Shown here: positions 9,000-18,570 of the stretch, piece by piece
How positions within the stretch are numbered: the first letter of the stretch is position 1
Layout of the letters: every line of letters begins with the position of its first letter
Assembly (NCBI GenBank): GCA_027487485.1
Contig: JAIYDN010000022.1
Location: forward strand, 35,416 to 99,415
Length of the DNA: 64,000 nucleotides
Direction of reading: 5' to 3'
DNA from: Planctomycetaceae bacterium
GTDB lineage: Bacteria > Planctomycetota > Planctomycetia > Pirellulales > Pirellulaceae
Program-made: the position numbers and the translations under genes
The notes under the pieces: model-generated
Told to the model about the DNA's origin: nothing
Databases searched by the model: none
The model's input: the letters and a program-made list of their open reading frames with translations, nothing else

Positions 9000-10061
9000 A
9001 TGCGTCGAAGCTTCTTGTTTTCAGCCCCTGTTATCGCGATTGTCGCTTTATCCACATGCGGTGTGATTGAACTTCCCATAGCGGACGCGTGCACGCGAGC
9101 GGTGTATTTCGGCAAAGAAAAGCAGACCGTTACCGGTCGGTCCATGGACTGGGTTGAAGATATGCAAACCAACCTTTGGGCATTCCCTCGAGGAATGAAG
9201 CGTGACGGAGGGCTTAGTAAAGGCTCACTTGAATGGACCAGTAAGTATGGCAGCATCGTCGCTTCCGTTTATGAAGGAGGAAGCGCCGACGGCATGAACG
9301 AGAAAGGTCTTGTTGCTAACATGCTGTACTTGGCGGAGTCCGAGTATCCATCAGAAGAAGACAAACGACCAGGCGTTTGCATCAGTGCTTGGGCACAGTA
9401 CCTTTTGGATAACTTTTCTTCTGTCGAAGATGCTGTGATAGACGCAAAGAAGGAATTGTTTCGAGTCGTACCTGTTGTAGCTCCCAATGGAATGAAGGGC
9501 AGCGTACACCTCTCGATTTCCGACGCTTCGGGTGACTCCGCAATTTTCGAATACGTTCACGGTAAGCTTGCCATTCATCATGGCAAGGAATACCAAGTCA
9601 TGACCAATTCGCCGATTTACGATAAGCAAATTGCAATCAATGAGTATTGGAAGGAGTTTGATGGGGCAGTGATGCTACCTGGCACCGTTCGAGCCGCCGA
9701 TCGCTTCGCTCGAGCGATCTACTACATTAACGCTTGCCAACAATCAGACAAACCTCGCGAAGCTGTCGCAGCGGTATTCAGCGTCATGCGAAATGTGAGC
9801 GTACCCCGTGGCATTCGAAAGAAAGACCAACCGAATCTGTCATCGACCATCTGGTTAACCGTCTCGGACCAAAAGAACCTTGTCTATTATTACCAGGACA
9901 CAAACAGCCCTGGAGCGTTGTGGGTGAAGTTAGACAAGATTGACTTTAAAGAAGGAAGCGGCGTTCGCAAGTTGACACTCGTTAACAAACCAGACACTAC
10001 CGGTGACCAAACCGCAAACTTTGAAAAGTCAGAGCCTTTCAAATTCCTGGCTCCCCATTAA
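9000..10061 (+). CDS. Secreted linear amide C-N hydrolase (choloylglycine hydrolase family)
   Basis: A 353-residue Ntn hydrolase of the bile-salt hydrolase/penicillin V acylase family. A signal peptide ends before the nucleophile: DACTRAVYF places Cys31 right after the cleavage site, where it becomes the N-terminal catalytic residue. Conserved family motifs follow: GRSMDW, GMNEKGLVANMLYL with its Asn, and HLSISDASGDSAIFEY. Cys, Arg, Asp and Asn active-site residues appear present. It should cleave an amide in the periplasm or outside; the substrate is unknown. A paralogue lies at 18571-19644 on the other strand. Confidence 0.9.
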   Translation: MRRSFLFSAPVIAIVALSTCGVIELPIADACTRAVYFGKEKQTVTGRSMDWVEDMQTNLWAFPRGMKRDGGLSKGSLEWTSKYGSIVASVYEGGSADGMNEKGLVANMLYLAESEYPSEEDKRPGVCISAWAQYLLDNFSSVEDAVIDAKKELFRVVPVVAPNGMKGSVHLSISDASGDSAIFEYVHGKLAIHHGKEYQVMTNSPIYDKQIAINEYWKEFDGAVMLPGTVRAADRFARAIYYINACQQSDKPREAVAAVFSVMRNVSVPRGIRKKDQPNLSSTIWLTVSDQKNLVYYYQDTNSPGALWVKLDKIDFKEGSGVRKLTLVNKPDTTGDQTANFEKSEPFKFLAPH

Positions 10062-10272
10062 GCGTTAACACACACAGCTGCCAGCTAAACAACGTCCAAG
10101 CTGAGGCCCTTTTCGTTCACGCCTTGATGCGCGCCAAGTCGCAGCCGGCCAGGGCTGTACTGCCGTCCCTAGACGTCCACTTGAGAGGGTTCTGTGCGAC
10201 CGCCACACTCGCTCGATGCAGTGGCGGAACATCCGGAACGCAGGCTCGAAGTCCATCGATCACAAACAAAGT

Positions 10273-11021
10273 CTAGTCCAGAAGTTCTTTCTTTCGGAGC
10301 GAAGACTTAAGTACGTTGAGAGTTGGATATTTCTGGGAAAGATGTGCCGCATGCTTGCGAGCGATTTTGTTGCCTTGCTCGCCTCCCACGGCTTCTCGCA
10401 AATCAGCAAGCATGCTAGCCGCTTCACGGTAGTTATCCGTACCACGTTCTTCAACAAGCTTGGAGGCCATCTTCAGCCATACGTCCGGAGCTGACTGCAT
10501 CTCGACCATTCTCGCTCGACGCTCCTTTTCTACTTTGTCGGCTTCGCGTTTGGCTTTGGCTGCGGCCAGATTCTTCTGTTTCTTTTCTTTCTTCTGTCGC
10601 AGCGAATCGCACATTTGCAGCAGCTGTTCTACGGTACGAGTTGGCGATTCGACGGGCAACGTTATTGCTTGTCTGTTATCGCGGATCTCGGAGAGCAGCT
10701 CGGCTTTCAAGGCCACGGGATCTTCCAAAATCAGGCGCTGAATGATTTTATGCCGACGCGAATCCGTAATGTTGTTAAGCCAACCAATAACGGAATCCAA
10801 CTGCGAACCTGGAGCGTCGAACTTTGGGACGCCGATGGCTGCAGCGTCGACGAGCAACGGATCGGCTTCAAAAAAGGTCGAGAGATTAGCAGCCTTGTCT
10901 GGAAGGATGCTCATGCCATGAGGCACAGGTGGTTCCATGACTGCCTGTCCATGAAAGCAAGTTGCTCATCCGTCAACGGTCGATCGATAGCTCGGAACTT
11001 GACAATTTGATATTCGCTCAT
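10273..11021 (-). pseudogene. Internally deleted, frameshifted planctomycete hypothetical gene
   Basis: ATG 11021 opens with MSEYQIVKFRAIDRPLTDEQ, but the frame ends at 10911 after 36 codons. In another frame, from about 10938 to 10273, 221 codons encode EPPVPHGMSILPDKAANLS, a charged coiled coil (QKKEKKQKNLAAAKAKREAD) and a basic C terminus. As I recall the family, intact proteins have the MSEYQ..EF.A.DRPL start and the EPPVP..L segment separated by more than 150 residues. So the middle is deleted and the join is out of frame. The C-terminal frame alone could still be translated from an internal start. Confidence 0.7.
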
Positions 11022-11175
11022 AATCTCTGCTCAGATAAGTAAACAACGCAACGAGGAAGTCGTTGCCTTCAACAAACCAGATCAGCTCGCTTAGTATTCA
11101 CCCCACCGCCGGCCCAAACGAAGCGCAACTGCACGAGTTTTTCAGGCATTAACCCCATAGGTTAAAAGGTTGACC

Positions 11176-12570
11176 CTACGTGATGATCTCACGCACCACG
11201 TTGCCGTGAACATCGGTCAATCGAAAGTCGCGGCCCGCATGACGGAAGGTGAGCCGCTCATGATCGATTCCAAGCAGATGCAAAAGGGTAGCGTGAAGGT
11301 CATGGGTGTGGACCTTATCTTCCGTTGCAAGGATGCCATGTTCATCCGATTGTCCGTAAACCATGCCCCCTTTGACGCCGCCACCCGCTATCCATGAGGA
11401 GAAGCATAAATTGTGATGCTCGCGTCCCGCGTGATCTGCTTGTTGATGGAAAGGTGTGCGTCCGAATTCGGTGGTCCATACCACCAGCGTTCTGTCCAGC
11501 ATCCCTCGCTGCTTCAGGTCCGTAAGTAGGCCTGCAATCGGCTTGTCGATGGCGGCTGCCAGTCGAATGTGATCTCCCATATCTCCGTGCGAGTCCCAGT
11601 TGCCGCTCGATCCAACATCGATCAATTCTAAAAATCGAACGCCTCGTTCTGCAAGCCTCCGAGCGACCAGACATTGCCAACCAAAACCGCTTGTCGCACC
11701 TCGCTCCAGTCCATACAATCGCAGCGTTTCTTCTGATTCCTGAGACAGATCGAATGCTTCAGGGGCTTCGCACTGCATGCCGAAAGCTGTTTCAAAAGAT
11801 CGGATGCGTGCGTCCAGCGCTAGATCCGCGGACCGCTGAGCAAAATGACTTTGGTTCAATCTTCCGAGCAACGCCAATTCCATCTGTTGCATTTCTGTAT
11901 CGCGATTTCGAGGCCTAATGTTCGGCAATGGCTCCGCTCCAGTCAACACATGCGTTCCTTGATGACATGCAGGCAAGAAGTCGCTTCCCCAAGTTTGAGC
12001 TCCTGCGTACGGTGCGGCTGGCGCCAGTACCATAAAGGAGGGTAAGTTCTGATTCACGGTCCCAAGACCGTAGCTGACCCAAGATCCAACGCTCGGTCTT
12101 GCGAATTGAGCGGAACCAGTATGAGCAGCCAGAGTCGCTTTGTCATGGCCATCGCTCTCGCAATGCATCGCGTTTAGCACACAAACATCGTCGATGACCG
12201 ATCCAAGATGTGGAAACAGCTCGCTAACCCACGTTCCGCTCTGACCATATTGCTGAAAAGAAAATCGTGGCTTGATCAAAAACCGATTGTACTCTCCCGA
12301 TTGATTCAACCACCTGGACGCTGTAATCGATTTACCATGATCGGTTGTCAGCTGGGGTCTATGATTGAAGGTGTCGATATGCGATGTACCACCCGTCGAA
12401 TACAAAAAGATCACTCGATCGGCTTTTGCGGGGTGATGACCTTCTCGTGATGCTAAGGGATTATCTTGCGTCCCCTGAAGTTCGTTGCACATTCCAGCCA
12501 AAGCGATGGCTCCGAATCCGCCCGAGGCACGGCTTAGAAAATCACGACGTGTTTGTTGGAAGGTATTCAT
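11176..12570 (-). CDS. DUF1501 family exported protein
   Basis: A 464-residue planctomycete DUF1501 protein with an alkaline-phosphatase/sulfatase-like fold. The N terminus carries a Tat-type signal (QQTRRDFLSRASGGFGAIAL). Family motifs include GGTSHIDTFNHRP, HCESDGHDKA, WDSHGDMGDH and VVWTTEFGRTPF. Start ATG 12570 places the twin arginine near residue 9. It lies downstream of the DUF1549/DUF1553 gene on the same strand, the standard planctomycete pairing; the pair is thought to act at the cell surface, but its biochemical role is not established. Confidence 0.92.
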   Translation of the reverse strand: MNTFQQTRRDFLSRASGGFGAIALAGMCNELQGTQDNPLASREGHHPAKADRVIFLYSTGGTSHIDTFNHRPQLTTDHGKSITASRWLNQSGEYNRFLIKPRFSFQQYGQSGTWVSELFPHLGSVIDDVCVLNAMHCESDGHDKATLAAHTGSAQFARPSVGSWVSYGLGTVNQNLPSFMVLAPAAPYAGAQTWGSDFLPACHQGTHVLTGAEPLPNIRPRNRDTEMQQMELALLGRLNQSHFAQRSADLALDARIRSFETAFGMQCEAPEAFDLSQESEETLRLYGLERGATSGFGWQCLVARRLAERGVRFLELIDVGSSGNWDSHGDMGDHIRLAAAIDKPIAGLLTDLKQRGMLDRTLVVWTTEFGRTPFHQQADHAGREHHNLCFSSWIAGGGVKGGMVYGQSDEHGILATEDKVHTHDLHATLLHLLGIDHERLTFRHAGRDFRLTDVHGNVVREIIT

Positions 12571-12787
12571 GAGTTGCAAACCGGAGTTATCAGGAGATGG
12601 TAAGGTGGGGAATCATGCGTTGAACTGACTTTTCTTGTTGAAATTGTCCATGACCGGGCCAAAGGCCCAGCTATTTGCCTAGCCCAGGCCAACTGATGGC
12701 CCGTTGGGCCGAAGACAAATTTCGATCTGTTTAATCTCCAGTTAAAAGCGACTTGTGTGATAGGAAAACACCTTTCCTACACCACTG

Positions 12788-15700
12788 CTAATCCACATAC
12801 AGAAACGCATTGCTTGTCAACAAAACTCTCGCTAACGCTGACCAGGCTGCGATGTCACTCTCACCCGTCGCCTGGCTGCCCACAAGTTTCTCTCGATAGG
12901 CCGACACAAACGCGATTGCATCATGGACAACGGCATCCTCCGGAATCTGACCGTGCGTGGCCTCAAATGCCCAACGCAATTTGGCCGTATCATCCCCATC
13001 GACGGATGCGACGCGTCGCGCGAAGGCCTCGGAAACATCATGCACCAAGGGTGAGTTCATCAGGTACAACGCTTGGGTTGGAGTCGTTGTTGGTTGGCGA
13101 GAAGCAATGCTTTGGTTGGGATCAGCAGCATCGAAGAGAGCCAAGTACGGATGCCGCCGATTCCGTTGCACCATCAAATACACGCTGCGGTGATTGGAAT
13201 CGTAGACGGCATGAAACGGGCTGTGGATGGTGTACCCCCAAGTATCGACGGAAGGAAACGGATGCGTTTCGGGAATACTCCTGTCCAACCTACCACTTAC
13301 CGCCAGCATCGCGTCACGAATCGACTCCGCATCTAAACCGCGTCGCGAAAATCGCCAGTGCAATCGGTTGCTCGGATCCAACGCGATGTTTTCAGCTTGG
13401 TCAACACTTGCTAATTGATACGCTCGCGAATTCATGATCGAGCGATGCAGCGACTTCACGGACCAGCCAGAAGCCATGAACTCGCTTGCCAACCAATCGA
13501 GCAACTCGGGGTGCGTTGGCAGTTCGCCGCGTGAACCGAAATCGCTGGGGGAGGCAACTAGCCCTTGCCCAAAATGCCATTGCCAAACGCGATTCACAAA
13601 GACGCGTGCGGTTAACGGATTGGTCGGTCGAGTCAGCCAGTTCGCTAACTCAAGTCGACCGCTACCGGCATGCTCAGGCACCATGTCACCACCAAGCACC
13701 TCAAGATTACGACGGGGGATCACATCGCTTAAGCGGTGCGGTTCACCTCGTACTTGGATTCGGCTATTCACGGTTGCCCCCTCCGTAACGCCATAGGCCA
13801 CAGGGTACGGTACGGAATTGGATACAAGCTGGCGACTTTCCATCATCGCTTTGATATCGGCATCAAGCTTCGCCATTCGCTGATCGATATCAGGGGTCCG
13901 AGTAATGGGATTGACGGGGCCAGAATCCAGCTTGCCAAATGCAGTCTCTTGCAAACCCAAGTTGTCGAGATCGCGTGCACATGCCGCGCCTGGAACGTGC
14001 CCGATCCCATCACAGATAAAGCAATCCACGACACCGTCCCAATTGGGCCCGGTTGGAATGTCCTGGAAGGCGGTTTGATCTTGAAGGGTACCGACCGTGC
14101 CAGAGAGACTCTTTGCAGATGGATCCAGCGTTAAACGTAACGAATACCAAGTCCCTGGTGTGATTTGTCGAATAACCTGCCACTTCTCGCCGTTACGAAT
14201 CGCAAACTCGGTCGAGGTTACACTGCATTCCACCGCCAAAGATTCGATAACGCCGCGGCCTAAATAGAATCGGAAAGCCCCCTTTTCAGTTGCCCCCTCA
14301 ACCGCTCGAAAGTCGACCGTGAAGTGCATTTGCTTTTCTGGCGTTGCTCGCAAACTATTCTCAAAAACGTAACGCACTCCTTCGTTGGGTTGACCGCTAC
14401 CGATTCGCACCCCTTGTTTTCCAGCGGGATGCACATGAGCGAACGGGCTCTGAGCTTCAGCCAATACTGCATTTGGACCAGCGCTAAGCCAAGGTGGCCC
14501 GGGTGGTTTCCCAAGCTGCTGCGACTCCAGCCCAAGATCCAATCCGCCCGCCAATCGATTGGGATCAATATCCGATCGCTCTCGTTTCAGCACTCCGATT
14601 TGTTGATCGAGTCGCCCCAGTTCGTCCGCCTTGATTTTGTCCCGTTTCGCGACCTCCTCTGCGGGGACCAAAGCAGGAAAATGAGCAGGGCGTTTCTGTT
14701 CTTCACCACCAGGGAAAGCCCATCGTGTGCTTTCCAGGATTCCATACCACGCATAATAATCGGCCGCTGAAATGGGATCGTATTTATGATCGTGACACCT
14801 GGCGCATCCGACGGAAAGTCCAAGCACAGAACGGCCAATGGAATCAATTGCATCCGCGAAGTCCAGGTACTGGTAATCCGGCGCGGACTTGTAACCATAA
14901 CGCTTCCCAATCGCCAAGAAACCCGTCGCCGTTACGCGATCTGCGTATTTTTCTACCGGACCACTTTGAGCCAAGATATCACCAGCGATCTGCTCGCGAA
15001 TGAATTCATCAAAGGGCTGATCACGATTGAACGCATTGATCACCCAATTGCGATACTTGCCCGCTTCGCGAACGGGATAGTCCGCCCCATCCCCAGCAGT
15101 ATCGGCATACCGAGCGACATCCAGCCAATGCCGCCCCCAACGTTCACCATAAGCAGGCGACTCTAACAGCCGATCGATCAAGCGTCCAAAGGCCCCCTCG
15201 GCCTCGTCGCTAAGGAAGGCGTTAATCTCCTTTGGAGATGGCGGCAATCCTGTCAGATCGAAGCTAGCCCTACGAATCAGGGTGCGACGGTCTGCATCGG
15301 ATACTGGCGAGACTCTAGATCCTGTGGTTTCTTTTTCTTTCCACTTGGCATGAAGAAAGGCATCGATAGAAGTCCACGACCATCGATCTTCCGAATCGTT
15401 CGGTGGAACGATTTGTTGAACAGGTTGGAAGGACCAGAAAGTGCGAGCATGTTCGAGACTCATACGCTCCGAACTCGGTGCGGCGGATTCACGGCGAGGA
15501 TCAGACGCACCACGTTGGACCCATGCTTCAAGATCTGCGATTTCAGCAGAAGTTAGCTTCTTGGTGTCAGGTGGCATTTGCAAATCGGGATCACTATGTC
15601 GCACCGCCTGAATCACCAAACTTTTGTCAGGCTCGCCGGCGATAATGGCCTCACCGCGATCACCACCCCGCATCCATGCATCGCGAGAATCCAGTCGCAG

Positions 15701-15892
15701 ACCACCTTCTTGTTTCTTCGCTCCATGACAGTCCTGGCAATGCTTGACCAGCACAGGTCTCACACGAGATTCAAAGAAGTCTTCATCGTTTTCTGCACGG
15801 CACGTAGGGGCAATGATAATGATGCATGCGATCACCCGAGCGATGACAAAATGCCTCGATCCTCTTGCGTAGTTACTCAACTCATGCCTCAT
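12788..15892 (-). CDS. Planctomycete cytochrome c / DUF1549 / DUF1553 protein
   Basis: About 1034 residues from ATG 15892, preceded by a signal peptide (FVIARVIACIIIIAPTCRAE). A PSCyt1 heme-c domain has CQDCH at residues 52-56 and the distal PDLQMPP methionine. The DUF1549 (PSCyt2) part holds RRASFDLTGLPPSP and GERWGRHWLDVARYADT, a concanavalin-like insert occupies the middle, and the C-terminal DUF1553 (PSD1) part holds NRVWQWHFGQGLVASPSDFG. Length and order are standard. It precedes the DUF1501 gene by 217 bp and is probably periplasmic or cell-surface redox related. Confidence 0.93.
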   Translation of the reverse strand: MRHELSNYARGSRHFVIARVIACIIIIAPTCRAENDEDFFESRVRPVLVKHCQDCHGAKKQEGGLRLDSRDAWMRGGDRGEAIIAGEPDKSLVIQAVRHSDPDLQMPPDTKKLTSAEIADLEAWVQRGASDPRRESAAPSSERMSLEHARTFWSFQPVQQIVPPNDSEDRWSWTSIDAFLHAKWKEKETTGSRVSPVSDADRRTLIRRASFDLTGLPPSPKEINAFLSDEAEGAFGRLIDRLLESPAYGERWGRHWLDVARYADTAGDGADYPVREAGKYRNWVINAFNRDQPFDEFIREQIAGDILAQSGPVEKYADRVTATGFLAIGKRYGYKSAPDYQYLDFADAIDSIGRSVLGLSVGCARCHDHKYDPISAADYYAWYGILESTRWAFPGGEEQKRPAHFPALVPAEEVAKRDKIKADELGRLDQQIGVLKRERSDIDPNRLAGGLDLGLESQQLGKPPGPPWLSAGPNAVLAEAQSPFAHVHPAGKQGVRIGSGQPNEGVRYVFENSLRATPEKQMHFTVDFRAVEGATEKGAFRFYLGRGVIESLAVECSVTSTEFAIRNGEKWQVIRQITPGTWYSLRLTLDPSAKSLSGTVGTLQDQTAFQDIPTGPNWDGVVDCFICDGIGHVPGAACARDLDNLGLQETAFGKLDSGPVNPITRTPDIDQRMAKLDADIKAMMESRQLVSNSVPYPVAYGVTEGATVNSRIQVRGEPHRLSDVIPRRNLEVLGGDMVPEHAGSGRLELANWLTRPTNPLTARVFVNRVWQWHFGQGLVASPSDFGSRGELPTHPELLDWLASEFMASGWSVKSLHRSIMNSRAYQLASVDQAENIALDPSNRLHWRFSRRGLDAESIRDAMLAVSGRLDRSIPETHPFPSVDTWGYTIHSPFHAVYDSNHRSVYLMVQRNRRHPYLALFDAADPNQSIASRQPTTTPTQALYLMNSPLVHDVSEAFARRVASVDGDDTAKLRWAFEATHGQIPEDAVVHDAIAFVSAYREKLVGSQATGESDIAAWSALARVLLTSNAFLYVD

Positions 15893-16096
15893 AACGATGT
15901 ACTTTCCAACATGGTTTTCCTCACCATGAATTTCCAAATCGACTTAAGATCATCTTCATGGGCTTGGCGATCAACTAACGCGTTAGGATTGAACCATCCA
16001 TGACTGCCGTGACTCAAACCGCACATTGTACACAAGAAGCAGTCAAGTCGTGGGCAATTTCTTTGCTGTCCCCCGTGCGTAAATCAAATTGAGAAG

Positions 16097-16282
16097 CTAG
16101 CCACGCCCACCTTCGCAGCAAGTTTCGCATATCCTGTGACACTTGGAACATTGCAACTTCGCGCGAATGTCAATCAGCGATCCGCCGCATACAGGGCAAG
16201 CCGGTTGGCATTGCTTTTCTGATGGTGGTTCTTTCACGACTGGATTGGTTTGGCCAGCGTTATTCTGACTCTCGACTTTCAT
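16097..16282 (-). CDS. Small zinc-ribbon protein, copy 1
   Basis: A 61-residue protein. After a variable polar N terminus the last ~33 residues carry CPVCGG, CSKCHRIC and ETCCEGGRG, a four-to-six cysteine zinc-ribbon pattern. The same C-terminal half is nearly identical in the protein at 59679-59864, and its coding sequence survives as a fragment near 49.36 kb. Upstream (16283-16330) a few codons resembling the end of the CoA-binding protein (IERSS) remain. This copy is therefore probably cut out of a larger csrA/zinc-ribbon/CoA-binding block. Function unknown. Confidence 0.65.
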   Translation of the reverse strand: MKVESQNNAGQTNPVVKEPPSEKQCQPACPVCGGSLIDIRAKLQCSKCHRICETCCEGGRG

Positions 16283-16527
16283 TTGTTTTCTCTGCTACCT
16301 TGATGATCGCTCGATGATAAGACTGCCAAGTCGCGATTGTACCAAAACAGCGGCCTCAATCAAAACGCCTACTTTGCCCCGCTTGGCCAAAGAGTGCAGT
16401 GAGTTGACATTCAATGGGAGGCTTCAAGTTTGTGCATGGCGTAGTAGAATTAGTACATTGTTCTGGCCGTGAAAATGTAGCGGTACTATTTTGGAGATAG
16501 AGCGCTTTTTGAGGCGTTCGTGAAGTC

Positions 16528-16785
16528 ATGACGAAATCGAATTTATTGGAGATACCCGGCATCGGCAAAACATTCGTCAAAGACTTTGCCCGTATCAACA
16601 TCCATTCAATCAGTGACTTGGTCGATCAGAACGCGGACCAACTGTTTCTCGACCTTTGTCGTGCGAACGAATTGGTCGATCATAAAACCAGCAGAAACTA
16701 TCTCTATGTGATTCGCATGGCTGTCTACTATTCGAACGGTGGACGGGACGAATCGAAGCTTCAGTGGAATGCTTGGAAAGACTAA
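16528..16785 (+). CDS. Cdd1-like helix-hairpin-helix protein
   Basis: An 85-residue protein of the pathogenicity-locus (Cdd1) family. The N terminus has a helix-hairpin-helix core (LLEIPGIGKTFVKDFARI, then IHSISDLVDQN) and the C terminus the family signature (KTSRNYLYVIRMAVYYSNGG, then WNAWKD). HhH folds bind DNA or RNA backbone non-specifically; no enzymatic activity is known. It stands alone upstream of the LRR gene. Confidence 0.85.
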   Translation: MTKSNLLEIPGIGKTFVKDFARINIHSISDLVDQNADQLFLDLCRANELVDHKTSRNYLYVIRMAVYYSNGGRDESKLQWNAWKD

Positions 16786-16968
16786 GGCTGTCATCGCTAC
16801 TGCATCCAAGAAGATAACTTCGACCATCAGAGCTTCCTTCCGAGCCGACTGGCGACAAGCATTGTCGGACGTGGGAGTCGAGGCCGGAATTGCTTCGCGC
16901 TAGCCAGGTCGGTATAGTGCCGTTATCGCAGCGACGAGAGTTCGTGGCACCAACTGTGGAACTACCCC

Positions 16969-18126
16969 ATGACGACCGAGACCACCGCAAAGACGCCTGC
17001 TGATCGGAGCCCTTGGTACGCCCCGTCCTTTGCCTTGGTTTTATTGGCAACACTGAGCCTGCAAGTTGGCTTGTATCTTTTGCAGCTCTTTGGTGGTTTG
17101 GCCAAGGGGCAAACGGTGCTGATGGCCATCGCTGCCACGGCGGGGCTGCCGCTGTTGGTCATCGCCTGCCGCGTGTTCGGGCTAAAGTCGCAATACGCTC
17201 TGCGCACGCTGCTGCTGGCTGCTGTCGTGGTCGCAGTCCCCAGCGGGTGGTTGAGCCGAGAGCTCGAACGCGCTCGCCATCAACGCGAGTTGGTGGAGCG
17301 TTTCTCCCGTTACAACTATCTGGATGGTGGACCGCGACTCATCCCCAAGTGGCTGAGAAAATCCCTTGGCGATGACTTCTTTGCGGAGCTGGAGGGAATA
17401 GTAATCGATGAGTCCGAGACCGACGCCGAGCTTGCACAACTCCGCCGGTTCACGACTCTACGATCTCTTTCCCTGTGCGGGACGCAGGTTACAAACGACG
17501 GGCTAGTGATTCTCCGCGAGCTAACGAATCTGCGATCTCTTGACCTGACCGGGACGAAGATCACCGATGCCGGTCTTGCAAACCTACGCGAGCTCGCCAA
17601 TCTGCAATCTCTGAACCTTGCAGGATCGAAAATCACCAATGCGGGGCTCGAACAAATCGGCGTGATGACAAATCTGAACTCGCTCAATCTGACCGGGACG
17701 AAAATCACGGATGCCGGGCTTACTAACCTTCGCGAGCTCACCAATCTGCAGACTCTTTACCTATACGGGACGCCGATCACAGGCGAAGGAATCGCACCTC
17801 TCCGCGAACTCACCAATTTGCAAACTCTTGGCCTGAATGGGACGCAGGTCACCGACGCGGGGCTCGCACACCTTAGCGGGCTAAAAAATCTTTCCGAGTT
17901 AAGTCTGAATGGGACGCCCGTGACCGACGCCGGGCTCGCTCACATGTGCGATCTCAACAATCTCGAAACTCTTTGCCTGCTCGGGACGCAGGTCACCGAC
18001 GACGGGCTCATGCATCTCCGCGGGCTTAAGAAGTTGCAATTTCTTTACCTGTCCGGGACGCCGGTTACCGACGAAAGGGTTCGGCAGCTGCAAGCCGACT
18101 TGCCCGAATGCCAGATGGATCGGTGA
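16969..18126 (+). CDS. Membrane-anchored leucine-rich-repeat protein
   Basis: A 385-residue protein with three N-terminal transmembrane helices (LVLLATLSLQVGLYLLQLF; VLMAIAATAGLPLLVIAC; LRTLLLAAVVVAVPSGW), then a linker and about ten 24-residue LRRs of the internalin/RNI-like form, for example LTNLRSLDLTGTKITDAGLA. The repeats are tandem and GC-rich, with near-identical DNA in neighbouring units, suggesting recent expansion. The LRR domain should face the periplasm or outside and bind a protein partner. Such proteins are very common in Pirellulaceae and their roles are unknown. Confidence 0.85.
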   Translation: MTTETTAKTPADRSPWYAPSFALVLLATLSLQVGLYLLQLFGGLAKGQTVLMAIAATAGLPLLVIACRVFGLKSQYALRTLLLAAVVVAVPSGWLSRELERARHQRELVERFSRYNYLDGGPRLIPKWLRKSLGDDFFAELEGIVIDESETDAELAQLRRFTTLRSLSLCGTQVTNDGLVILRELTNLRSLDLTGTKITDAGLANLRELANLQSLNLAGSKITNAGLEQIGVMTNLNSLNLTGTKITDAGLTNLRELTNLQTLYLYGTPITGEGIAPLRELTNLQTLGLNGTQVTDAGLAHLSGLKNLSELSLNGTPVTDAGLAHMCDLNNLETLCLLGTQVTDDGLMHLRGLKKLQFLYLSGTPVTDERVRQLQADLPECQMDR

Positions 18127-18570
18127 ACGCCCCGCATCCGGTACTCGCCCGAATGTACAACTGAGCCTGAGGCGCTAGCCGATCCCCCGATTGTTAAACT
18201 CAGGACGCTAGCCCAAATGGCATCTACTTTGTCATTAACCAGTCAGAATCAATATCGAATTTCGAACAAGGAATGTTGAAATCCCAAAGAACACGAACGC
18301 CACTTTGTCATTTGACGTTCCTTATTCGGTGTTCGACATTCAAATCAGCTTAAAAGTAGATGGCATTGGCCGCTAGCCGATCGACACGAATCCCAATCAA
18401 AAAATCGGCTAGCGCCTCACGCTCATCGGGATGTTTGTTCGGCTAACGCCTCAGGCTCATGGTGGTGTTAGATTGAACGGCACTTTGTTCGTAGTTTGGC
18501 GATCCACTGTCTTGTTGAACGAACTTGGGTTGGCAACCGATTGATCCGTCCACGAACAGGAAATGATCGC
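18127..18570. repeat. Intergenic GCCTGAGGCGCTAGCCGAT repeats
   Basis: There is no gene in this 444-base stretch. Copies of GCCTGAGGCGCTAGCCGA and its inverted, degraded forms occur at 18165-18182, 18374-18390 and 18405-18460. The same word is found at 35.04 kb. The remainder is AT-rich and holds no recognised signal. Confidence 0.5.

Noticed and set aside
12757..15960. Plus-strand frames opposite the 1034-residue cytochrome c/DUF1549/DUF1553 gene
   Set aside because: They mirror the codon pattern of the real minus-strand gene and show no motif.
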